DNA from: CAYQPF01 sp964419225
GTDB lineage: Bacteria; Cloacimonadota; Cloacimonadia; Cloacimonadales; CAYQPF01
NCBI GenBank assembly: GCA_964419225.1
Contig: CAYQPF010000031.1
Span: 1-38,100 of the forward strand
Reading direction: 5' to 3'
Length of the DNA stretch: 38,100 nt
Below are positions 1-8,700 of this stretch, in pieces; the first letter of the stretch is position 1, and each line of letters opens with the position of its first letter. Under the pieces are notes generated by a model. It searched no databases. It saw only the letters and a program-made list of their open reading frames with translations, and was not told where the DNA came from. The position numbers and the translations under genes were made by a program.

Positions 1-1
1 T

Positions 2-1273
2 TTTTTAATTCATAATAAATTTAACAATGTTTCTCAGATTACACTTGTAAACAATGTCTTTACAGACAGTATGCAAATCAACTCTTTTAATACCAATATT
101 TATTGGTTGGAGCAAAATCTGACAGATATTGACAATAACGGAGTCAGCGACATTGTTAATATTGGAGGTATGGGAGATACAAATAACTACAGAATTGGCA
201 TTTTAATTATTTATAATGATATTTTTTCAGATACAGTATTTGTCCCAATGGCTCCCTGCGGATCAATTACCGATATCACAACCGGGGATTATGATGGAAA
301 TGGCTATAAAGATATCATGGCAAGAACAAATGATGGACTTATTTTAACCTGGGGTCTTGGGACCCATCAGTTTTCTCCAACAGAGTTTATTGAATTTCCT
401 CCGAGTGCAAGCCTAATAGGGTGGATAAGAAGTTTTGATATTGATGAAGATGGAAAAGATGAAGTACTGGGAGAAACAGATGGAACTGTCATTTTAGACT
501 ATAACAACAATACATGGGAAACTCATATAGTGGAGACTAATGAACTTAGGTCTCAAAATGCATACGGAGATTTTGATAATGATGGGAAAACAGAGATAGA
601 TGCTATGGGATTTTTTAATAACAGCCAGATTGAACACAATGTTTATAAGCGAACAGAGGAATGGAGTTTTACTGAGAATACTTTTCTGGCAATAGGCAGG
701 ACTGGTAGAAATGTAACCTTTGATGTCAACAATGATTCTTTAGATGATATTGTCTTAGTAGGTGACGGAGTAGAAATTATAAAAAGTTTGCCTGATTTAT
801 TTTTTGAAGATGCAGTGTATCAAATTTATACTCAATGGGTTCTGGATTTTAATCACATGGATGTCAATGGGGATGGATTTGAAGATCTTATCATTTTGAA
901 TAACACAGATACAGATAATCTGACAATTTTATTTAATGATGGAACAGGAAATTTCCTGGATAGTCTGGATAACGAGGATGATGTTGTTGTAAAACCAGAG
1001 GCAGTATTCCTTTCAAATTATCCCAATCCTTTCAATCCCAGCACAACCATCAAATTCACAATTCCTGATAACGCTAAAACAGAGATTATTATATACAATG
1101 CGAAAGGTCAGAAAGTGAAGACTCTGGTGAATGAGAACAAGTTAAAAGGAAACCACACTGTGGTTTGGAATGGTAAAGATGAAAACAACAAGTCTGTGGG
1201 CAGCGGAATTTATTTCTGCAAAGTAACAACAGGCGAGCACATTTCATCTCATAAAATGGTATTGATTAAGTGA
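2..1273 (+). CDS. Secreted FG-GAP/VCBS-repeat protein with C-terminal sorting domain (5' partial)
   Basis: The reading frame is open from base 2 through the first ATG at 71, so the gene begins outside the window and only its 3' part is seen. The visible part carries at least six Asp-rich calcium-loop repeats of the FG-GAP/VCBS type (for example DIDNNGVSDI, DYDGNGYKDI, DIDEDGKDEV, DVNGDGFEDL), which usually form a beta-propeller on secreted proteins. The last ~85 residues are a FlgD-like/type IX-style sorting domain: NYPNPFNPSTTIKF, then a WNGKDENNKSVGSGIYF segment and a basic end, KMVLIK. The same domain closes two other proteins in this window (13768-17556 and 18547-20289), so all three probably share one export and anchoring route. 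The ligand is unknown. The gene is followed directly by repeats, with no obvious terminator. Confidence 0.85.
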   Translation, partial: FLIHNKFNNVSQITLVNNVFTDSMQINSFNTNIYWLEQNLTDIDNNGVSDIVNIGGMGDTNNYRIGILIIYNDIFSDTVFVPMAPCGSITDITTGDYDGNGYKDIMARTNDGLILTWGLGTHQFSPTEFIEFPPSASLIGWIRSFDIDEDGKDEVLGETDGTVILDYNNNTWETHIVETNELRSQNAYGDFDNDGKTEIDAMGFFNNSQIEHNVYKRTEEWSFTENTFLAIGRTGRNVTFDVNNDSLDDIVLVGDGVEIIKSLPDLFFEDAVYQIYTQWVLDFNHMDVNGDGFEDLIILNNTDTDNLTILFNDGTGNFLDSLDNEDDVVVKPEAVFLSNYPNPFNPSTTIKFTIPDNAKTEIIIYNAKGQKVKTLVNENKLKGNHTVVWNGKDENNKSVGSGIYFCKVTTGEHISSHKMVLIK

Positions 1274-1345
1274 CGAGTAACGTGTAAAGCGTGACGATGT
1301 GACTTGTACAAGTGACATGTGACGTCAGTCGTCAGGCGTTAGAGG

Positions 1346-1605
1346 GGATTGAGGAGCTTATTTAGTTGAGAGTTGAGAGTTGGAACGGTTTAATAGAACG
1401 CAGATGACGCTGATTAGGCGGATGGTCACAGATCGGAAAGATATGTGTAAAGCAGATGTGTCAGTTAAAACTATCAAAAACTGAGTCCACTATTTTAGGA
1501 CTGGACAGGGAATGTCGGACTGGTCGGACGGGTCGGACGAGTCAATAGGAGAACAACTCATCCTCTGCTCCTTCCCTTGAGAAGGGAAGGACGCGTTGAA
1601 TCCTT
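1346..1605 (+). repeat. Long direct repeat, copy A
   Basis: This block runs from GGATTGAGGAGCTT to TTGAATCCTT and reappears at 2186-2458 with few substitutions. Inside are AGTTGAG heptamers, the phrase AACGCAGATGACGCTGATTA, a CACAGATCGG segment and GGTCGGAC runs. Copy A has about nine extra bases in the GGTCGGAC run. A perfect hairpin, CTTCCCTT-GAG-AAGGGAAG, lies at 1571-1589. The block has no coding potential and no transposase. Confidence 0.85.
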
Positions 1606-1620
1606 AGGCTCTCTCTGGAG

Positions 1621-1639
1621 ATTGGGCAGCTTGCCCAAT
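1621..1639. repeat. Perfect hairpin in the repeat region
   Basis: ATTGGGCA-GCT-TGCCCAAT, an 8-bp stem with a three-base loop. There is no T-tract, so it is not a classic terminator; more likely part of the repeat mosaic. Confidence 0.55.
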
Positions 1640-1726
1640 TAAAATGCCGGCATTTGAAGGAAACGCTTAATGGAACGCTAGAGAAAGGTGTCAGGTGCCA
1701 GGTGTCAGGGGTCAGTAGAATTGTAG

Positions 1727-1748
1727 GGGCAGCCTCCCACGGCTGCCC
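1727..1748. repeat. GC-rich palindrome, GTAGGGGC family
   Basis: GGGCAGCC, a six-base loop, then GGCTGCCC. It follows the words AATTGTAG, exactly as the palindrome at 2003-2024 does. The stem sequences differ between copies while the stem length, loop length and flank are kept. Confidence 0.7.
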
Positions 1749-1881
1749 AAAGTATAACCATGCCGGGAATAATCGACGTCTCGTTGGTTCAAAAGGCAGA
1801 AATCCAGCAAAGCCGACAAGTTCAAGAGAGAGACAACACTTTTCGGAACACTGACTGGCATGGACTTACAAGGACTAACAC

Positions 1882-1957
1882 AGACGTTGAATAGATATCA
1901 GGCTTCAGTCGTCAGGCATCAGAGGAAAAAGGATAAACCCGCAGGCAAACACTAAGG
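1882..1957 (+). repeat. Dispersed repeat, left copy (inverted partner at right end of window)
   Basis: Begins AGACGTTGAATAGATATCAG and continues through a CAGGCATCAGAGG segment and AAACCCGCAGGCAAA. The reverse complement of 38025-38100 matches over about 76 bases with about five differences. The right copy reaches the edge of the window, so the true length is unknown. Confidence 0.85.
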
Positions 1958-2002
1958 AGAAAGTAGGCAGTGTGCAGTAGGCAGGTGTCAGTGGAATTGT
2001 AG

Positions 2003-2024
2003 GGGCGAACCTGTGTGTTCGCCC
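2003..2024. repeat. GC-rich palindrome, GTAGGGGC family
   Basis: GGGCGAAC, six-base loop CTGTGT, then GTTCGCCC, preceded by AATTGTAG and followed by ATTTTT. Same architecture as 1727-1748. The trailing T-run would let it act as a terminator for transcription entering from the left. Confidence 0.7.
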
Positions 2025-2185
2025 ATTTTTGTCTGAATCAGGATTCTTAGGATTCTATGATGATAAGATTAGATGGAGTTATGAGTCCAAACTGCTTGTT
2101 TTAATAAATTTGTTTGCTTTTCGAACACTTTCACGGACTAACACGGACAAGAGAAAGGTGCCAGGTGTCAGAGGTCAGTGGAAAA

Positions 2186-2458
2186 GGATTGAGGAGCTTA
2201 TTTAGTTGAAAGTTGAGAATTGAGAGTTGAGAGTTGGAACGGTTTAATAGAACGCAGATGACGCTGATTAGGCGGATGGTCACAGATCGGAAAGATATGT
2301 GTAAGGCAGATGTGTCAGGTAAAACTATCAAAAACTGAGTCCACTATTTTAGGAATGGACAGGGAATGTCGGACGGGTCGGACAGGTAAGACGAGTCAAT
2401 CGGGGAACAATTCATCGTCAGCTCCTTAACTTCAAAGGGAAGGAATTATTGAATCCTT
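2186..2458 (+). repeat. Long direct repeat, copy B
   Basis: Second copy of the 1346-1605 block, same orientation, about 0.84 kb away. It has about 14 extra bases (two heptamers) in the AGTTGAG run and a shorter GTCGGAC run. The hairpin of copy A (CTTCCCTT...AAGGGAAG) has decayed to CTTAACTT...AAGGGAAG. Length changes in whole heptamer units point to slippage. Confidence 0.85.
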
Positions 2459-2462
2459 GTGC

Positions 2463-2804
2463 TTTGGTTATGTATTGAGGATGATTGCTTTAATTTTGGC
2501 ATTTAGCGAAAAGTTTTTGCTAATACGCTGATTATTTGTTAGTTTGTAAAATAACAAGTGTATGAGTTGGGTAGAATGTAGTGTGAAACAAATTGACAAG
2601 AGTTTTTTGTTTTGGAAAGTGGGACCAAAGGTATTTAAAAAAAGAAGAGACATTATTTAAATCCTGGACTGTTAAAAAAGAGTGTGTTAATAACTATAAA
2701 ATAGGGAGTCAGGTTCTTTGAAATGGGTTCTGCAAAGAAAAAACTTGACTATTTACTTTAAAGATTGAATAAAAGAAACAGGAAAATGATTATTTGGAGG
2801 AAAA
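2463..2804. other. AT-rich upstream region of the envelope-machine operon
   Basis: No gene is supported here. It should hold the promoter of the operon that starts at 2805. Two weak sigma-70-like candidates are visible: TTAAAA (2672-2677), 17 bases, TATAAA (2695-2700); and TTGACT at 2745-2750 without a convincing -10. The words GGTTCTTTGAAA (2712-2723) and GGTTCTGCAAAG (2726-2737) form an imperfect direct repeat that could be a regulator site. Confidence 0.4.
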
Positions 2805-3734
2805 ATGAAAAGAGTATCGTTTGTCTTCATACTCGTAATATTAGTAAATTTAGTTATGGCTATGCCCTTTACGACATTAGGTTATGTGAGAGTCCCGACA
2901 GCAGAGGTTATACCAGACAGGGCTTTACAGATTGATTTTATCAATTATTTAAGAACCATAGACAACACAAAGAATGGTCAATACACTCATGATTGGGGTT
3001 CCCAGTTAAGATTAGGTTTATTTGACAAAATAGAACTGGGAGTTTTTGGGAACAATGATGTACTCGCAGGTGCGGTAAAGGTTAATCTGTTAAAGGAGAC
3101 AAATTCATTACCTTCGATAGCGATAGGGATGGATAATGTCTATTCCAAGATCCCCAACAAACTGGATGATAGTTATACAAAATACAAGAAGATGATAGAC
3201 AAGGATAATTACAGAGCAAATACACCCTATGCAGTTATGTCTAAATCAATAGTAGTTGAAGGGTTTCCGATCACAAATTATTTAGCGACTCAATTGATTT
3301 TGGGAGTAGGACCTGGAGACGGCAGATTCAAGGGTTTGAAAGAGAGTCAGAACATGGGTGGGTTCTTCATGGACATGATAATGAGTCCTGCACGTAATAT
3401 TCTTTTTATAGCTGAGATGGATGGTTACAATCTGAATCTTGCAACCAAATATACCTATAAGAGAATATCATTTACGGGTTGTATCTACAGAGTTGAAGAA
3501 ATAAAGGATTCCAACGTGAAGCTTGCTTTGAATATTTCTTATTTATTAGATCAATTTAGCAAGGTAAAGCCCAAAGCAGTTGTAAAAGAGCTTACAAATA
3601 AAAGGAAAATAATCTCTTCAACCGAACTGAAGCAAATGGATGATTTAACAGAAACACTGAGACTGATAAGAGAGAAGAGAGAAAAAGCTCAGAAAGAACT
3701 GGAAGAAATTAAGAAAGTATTAGAAGACCAATAA
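2805..3734 (+). CDS. Predicted outer-membrane beta-barrel-like protein, first gene of the envelope-machine operon
   Basis: A good ribosome site (TTGGAGGAAAAATG) fixes the start. Residues 1-20 form a signal peptide ending near VMAMP. The mature protein opens with GYVRVPTAEVIPDRALQI and then alternating hydrophobic/polar strands (LRLGLFDKIELGVF, GAVKVNLL, SIAIGMDNVY), the pattern seen in YjbH-like and other small outer-membrane barrels that begin with a GxxxxPTA motif. The last ~50 residues switch to a charged helix, probably a coiled coil (EKREKAQKELEEIKKVLEDQ), which could reach into the periplasm. The next gene starts three bases after the stop. Family membership is inferred from strand pattern only; the place in the operon suggests the outer-membrane element of the complex. 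Confidence 0.6.
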   Translation: MKRVSFVFILVILVNLVMAMPFTTLGYVRVPTAEVIPDRALQIDFINYLRTIDNTKNGQYTHDWGSQLRLGLFDKIELGVFGNNDVLAGAVKVNLLKETNSLPSIAIGMDNVYSKIPNKLDDSYTKYKKMIDKDNYRANTPYAVMSKSIVVEGFPITNYLATQLILGVGPGDGRFKGLKESQNMGGFFMDMIMSPARNILFIAEMDGYNLNLATKYTYKRISFTGCIYRVEEIKDSNVKLALNISYLLDQFSKVKPKAVVKELTNKRKIISSTELKQMDDLTETLRLIREKREKAQKELEEIKKVLEDQ

Positions 3735-3737
3735 ATT

Positions 3738-5750
3738 ATGAAATTAAAGATATTACTCCCAATACTAGTGTTGTTTTTGGGAAGTGTGGATTTGAACTGT
3801 CAAAAAAGCACGCCTGAGGCAACCGCAGCTTTGTTTGAAGAAATTCAGGAAGAAGCACAGCTTTATATTGAATTTCAGGATGAAATTGAAAAGTTAAAGC
3901 CACTTTTTGACAAGAAGATGGCTATTAAGCAAGCTATGGCAGACAGTAATTTTGCTTATGTCATAGATCAATTTGATCGGGATACTCAATTACTGGATTT
4001 TTATATTCAAGATGCTGACACTACTGCACAGAAATATAAATATCAGGAAATCCGACTTATCTACAAGAATAACAAACTGGTAGAAAGTGCTTATTTATAC
4101 TATCATGCCTATTTCAATTTTATGAAGAACGACAGGATACTGGCCGAAGAATATCTGACAAAACTTATTACAAAGTATCCCATGAGTACAAAAATTAATC
4201 AGGCAGTATATATGTTGGGCAGGATTTACATGGATAGCGACAGGTTTAAGGAGTATTTGGATTTGTTTTATAAATTCATGTCAAATCCGAATGATGAAGA
4301 ATTGTTTTGGTATGGTTGTGCATCGATGGAAAATGAGGAATATTTCAAGGCAGACAACATATTTTTGTCTTTGATCGACAGGAATATTGGTTATTTGGAA
4401 AGGTGTCAAATCATGTTAGCCATCAATTCTGCATTTACAACGAATCCTAAAACTTCTATTGAAAAGCTGGCTGTATTTCCAGATTCTTCCAGATATCACG
4501 AACAGATTCTTCTCGCACTTGGAAGAAATTACGCCATAATCAATGACTGGCAAAATGCCTTTATCTATTATAATAAGTATCTTGATTTGAATACGCAAAA
4601 AACGGATGCAATCAAATACGAAATAGCTTATATGGCCTATTTGAATGATAAGTTTGACATAGCACAACGCTACATAGATCAGCTGCTTCAGGATTCTCTT
4701 GATTATCAAAACTATACTGAAGCACAAAATTTGCTGATATCTCTGCGGAATAAGCAGGAAAATTCAGCTGAGAGTAACAGGCTTGTTTCTGCATATCAGA
4801 ATTCATTTTCTTATTTACCGGACATTATTAAATCCAAAAAGAAGATGCTCCAGGATTATTCGAATCAGATCAATCAGTTCCTAATTTCCAAAGATCCTGC
4901 TGAGAAGAAACAGATCTTTGAGAATTTGAGTTTCATTACGAACAGTATGAACCTTATAAATAAAGATTTTCTCAAACGAAATCCCAATCTCAACCCCATT
5001 CAAATTGTGGAAATTGTGGAGATTGAAAAAGAAATTCTCTATTTCAATAAGCAATTATTAGAGATTGACTCCTTGGTAGCCATTATAAGGTTGTTGCCTT
5101 TCCCCATCAAACCCGAACTCATCGAATCCAGAATCAGAGACCTCGACACCCTCGCTGTTAAAACTATGACACTGAATTATTTATTAAAAGCTAAATCTGT
5201 TACCACTTTTAATTATGATCAGGCAGAATCAATAGCGAGAGAGATCAATGAGTTGGAAAGGATGAATGACAGGCTCATTAATTTTAAAAAAGGTTATCCT
5301 TTCCAGGCAGCAGTAGAGGATTTTGGTTTTGAGGAAAAAACCAGGACAAACAATGAAGGTTTAGAGCGTTTGAGACAGCTTGGTTTGGAAATATTCGGGA
5401 ATGAACAGACAGAGAACGATTCTTTGTGTTTGGCGACATTGAATTCAATCAGGCAAATGCGGTCAGTCTATTTGAATATGGTTGATTATCAGATGAAGAA
5501 TTACAACAAGAATTTGGCAGCTAAGTATGAGAATCAGAATGTGGAAAATGCTCAGGCCAATACAGAGATAGCCCAATTATATCAGAACAAGACAGATGAA
5601 TTGTTAATGCTTATAGAAAGCATATCTCAAAACTATCAATTAGCTGAGATACGAGGTCTTTACGACTTAGTATTGGAAAAGGACAGGCTATTTGAAGAAT
5701 TGAAGAGTCAATCTGAATCAGAAAATCCCGATCAAAAAATGGTTAAATAA
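3738..5750 (+). CDS. Periplasmic TPR protein, possible lipoprotein
   Basis: 670 residues. A hydrophobic N-terminus (about 1-20) is followed by SVDLNCQKS; the Cys could be lipidated but the lipobox is not canonical, so lipoprotein status is uncertain. Residues ~80-340 contain helical hairpins of the TPR/YbgF-like type (AYLYYHAYFNFMKNDRILAEEYLTKLI and WQNAFIYYNKYLDL are visible units). The rest is long and helix-rich with coiled-coil character to the C-terminus. It lies three bases after the barrel gene without a clear Shine-Dalgarno sequence, so translation is probably coupled, and ten bases before the next TPR gene. Exact partners cannot be read from sequence; a scaffold role in the periplasm is inferred. 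Confidence 0.65.
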   Translation: MKLKILLPILVLFLGSVDLNCQKSTPEATAALFEEIQEEAQLYIEFQDEIEKLKPLFDKKMAIKQAMADSNFAYVIDQFDRDTQLLDFYIQDADTTAQKYKYQEIRLIYKNNKLVESAYLYYHAYFNFMKNDRILAEEYLTKLITKYPMSTKINQAVYMLGRIYMDSDRFKEYLDLFYKFMSNPNDEELFWYGCASMENEEYFKADNIFLSLIDRNIGYLERCQIMLAINSAFTTNPKTSIEKLAVFPDSSRYHEQILLALGRNYAIINDWQNAFIYYNKYLDLNTQKTDAIKYEIAYMAYLNDKFDIAQRYIDQLLQDSLDYQNYTEAQNLLISLRNKQENSAESNRLVSAYQNSFSYLPDIIKSKKKMLQDYSNQINQFLISKDPAEKKQIFENLSFITNSMNLINKDFLKRNPNLNPIQIVEIVEIEKEILYFNKQLLEIDSLVAIIRLLPFPIKPELIESRIRDLDTLAVKTMTLNYLLKAKSVTTFNYDQAESIAREINELERMNDRLINFKKGYPFQAAVEDFGFEEKTRTNNEGLERLRQLGLEIFGNEQTENDSLCLATLNSIRQMRSVYLNMVDYQMKNYNKNLAAKYENQNVENAQANTEIAQLYQNKTDELLMLIESISQNYQLAEIRGLYDLVLEKDRLFEELKSQSESENPDQKMVK

Positions 5751-5760
5751 GGAAATTTTC

Positions 5761-8700
5761 ATGAAAAGAAGATTATATTTATTTCTACTTGGACTTGTTT
5801 TCATCCTTAATTTGTCAGCTAATGCAGTAACACAACAGTCATTGGAAGCAACATATAAAAGTAATACTGATTTAAAGAAAGATCTTTTCAATAGAATCAG
5901 TGCTTTTCTGGAAAACAATCCTCAATATAAAACCCCTCAGGATTTATACTTTAAATTAGCAGATCTCAGTACGCAAATATATTCGGACCAACCTGATACG
6001 GTACTCAGTCTATACAAAAAGGTTTTGGCACTTGATCCCGGTTTTGCTTATAAAGATGTAGTATTGTATAATATCGGATATTTCAGTTCTTTTATAGTTA
6101 AAGAATCCAGAGACAATAAGAGAAGATCAGCGATAATTGATCATCCTGAGTATGCGATCCAATGGCCGGATTCTTTGTTATTATCAGAGGCTACACTTTA
6201 CGATGCACTTTCGGCGTATTCGGAGTTGATCAACAATTACAGGACATCGGGACTTTATTCGGAATCCCTTTTCAGGCTTGCTCTGCTGTATTATGATATT
6301 GCTTTGGATTCTGGTACACCAATAACTTATTATAACAAGGCCAATGAGTTGTTAACAACTTTATCTCAGATTGATAAAGATCAATATCGGTTATTGAGTA
6401 TTTTCCAAAATGCCTGGATCAACATGAACAAAGGTGATTTCAATAATTCAATTGAACAATTTGTAGTTGTGTTGAAAGAAATAGAAAAAAGCGATAAGGA
6501 TAAGAATTATTTTGAGAAAGATGCTTTGGAGAATATTTCGTATTGTTTAGCTAATTTAGATGCGACAGACTATCTTTCAAAATCTAAAACAGCGGAATAT
6601 ATCAGTACTAATTTCCAAAAGCATAATTTGGCATCTGCTTATCAGGATGATATTTTAAAAAGGATTGTCAAATTCAAACTCGAATGGAATGCTCCAATGC
6701 AGGCAATTGATGTTTATAATGCTATATTGAGTAACAGACCACTTTATGTACAAAATCCTGTTTTGATTGATTCAATCATCACAATTTACAGAAAATATCC
6801 TAATATGACCAGGAATAATGCTAATCCTAAAGACTTGATTCTAGACCAGTATTTCAGATTAGTGAAAGATTATAATCACAGTTCTCTTTGGTACCAAACC
6901 AACAAGAATGAAGATCTGAAAGCTCCCCTGAAAATTATCAGTTATGCTTTTAATTTTATAGAACCCGTTTTATTGAACAGATTTGCCGGGAACAGAAAGG
7001 ATGTTGATTATCAAACTTTTGTGTCTTTTGAAGATGATTTTCTGAGTTATCCCGAATTGTTTGACAGTTCAGCTTATCTGCAGGCAAGTTATGACAAGAA
7101 GCAAAGAATAGTCAATATGACCATTGAAATGTCTGTGACCCAGCAGGATCCGGCTTATTATTATTTGGCTATGCAGAGGATAAATGAGTTTAATCAACAG
7201 TATCCTACAAATCCAAAATTCTTTGAGAACGAAGTATCTGTATATACGAGTGCTGAGATATTATATGAGACATATGCACCCAAATATACATCGCAACCTT
7301 ATACCAATACTTTTTTCAATATATCTCTGACTGCTGAGCAGATTTCTGAACTATACTATGCAAGTCTGCAAAAGTACATTAGTATTCTGGGCTCGGCACC
7401 AAATTACAGTTTGCAAAAGCTTCCTGAATTAGTCGATCTCTACATGCGAAAGATCAAATACGACACAGGCAAAGGCAATTTTGAGCAAGTCAAAATATCA
7501 TATGTGAAACTGCTTGAATATCCTTTGGATAAAAAGATGGTTATTTATATTTATGATAAACTGGCTCAGCTCTCTCAGAAAGACAAAAACTATGCAGACG
7601 CTGAGAAGTATTACCGTTTGGCCGAAGGACAAACTGAGATCAAAAAAGACAAGCTTATCTATAGAAATAACTATTTAGCAATCATTCAAACCAATGCTGA
7701 CAGCTTAAGAAGCTTAGGTAAAATGCAGGAAGCAGGTAACGAGTATTTGAAGCTGGCCAAAGAAGTGGATCCAGCAGATAAGGCAAACATTCAGGCACAG
7801 ACCTGGAATGCAGTACTTTGTTTCAAGCAGGGTGGACAGTATGAGCAGGCTATTGAACTGGTACAGAAAATTGCAGATACAAAGACTAAATCTGGTGAAG
7901 CCTATGGGTTTTATCAATTCTCCTGGAATATCGCAGACAGTTTGATGCTTAATAAGACCAAAGGAAATGCTCTCAGACAGGAATACATGAGTAAATATCC
8001 TGCAGCATTGGAAACCTATTCCATCAGACTGAAAATAGTTGATAACCTTGGGACACAGGACTCCACCAAAACGCAGGCTGCTCAGGCTTATTTACAGCTG
8101 CACGACGATTCGATGAACGGCAAGGTCAACATCGGAAAAGATAAGCCGGAAGATCTCTATTTGAAAGCAATTCAAATTCTGGAGACTTCTCCGGACAAGG
8201 AACTATACTACAGTCACTTGCTTAAATTCGAAAAGCTATATCCGAATCATCCTATGGTTGTTGATATGCTGACACAGGTATTATTACATTATAAGGAAAC
8301 CGGCAAGAATGATGAATATGAGAAGATGGCTAAATATCTTTTCAAAAAAGACAAGAACTCTCCTTATTATACAGAAATAGCTAATCAAAAATTGAAAGTG
8401 ATCTATACTGCAGAAGATTCCTGTTATACAGCAAAAGATTATAAGGCAATGCTGGTTAAAATTGATGATTTCCAAAAAGCACATAATTTCTATAAAGCAG
8501 AAGGTATGTCTTTTGATCTGACAAAGATCTATGAAGAGTTTGCCAATCATAAAGCGGAATATCAGTATTATCTGGCAGAACAGGAATTCCTGAAACAGTT
8601 TGATATAAGCTTAGCTCAAATCAGGAAGGATTATAAGACAAATAGTGCCGGTCTGTATATGCCTATCAATCCAAAAACTACCTGGAAAAAGGATATGCAG

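Larger units (their letters stand above)
1274..2462. repeat. Gene-free mosaic of dispersed and tandem repeats
   Basis: No credible gene is seen here; short open frames at 1654-1854 (+) and 2131-2331 (-) lie inside repeat copies. The stretch holds a duplicated block (1346-1605 and 2186-2458), heptamer runs of the AGTTGAG, CAGGTGT and GTAGGCA types, nine-base runs of the GTCGGACNG type at 1513-1541, a 12-bp palindrome at 1302-1313 (ACTTGTACAAGT), and several GC-rich hairpins. Phrases such as GGACTAACAC recur at 1872 and 2134. It looks like an accumulation site for non-coding repeats. Confidence 0.85.

Noticed and set aside
1654..1854. Open frame of 66 codons on the plus strand
   Set aside because: It is made of repeat words and a palindrome, with no ribosome site and no protein-like composition.
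2131..2331. Open frame of 66 codons on the minus strand
   Set aside because: It lies across repeat copy B, and the heptamer runs create its apparent sequence.
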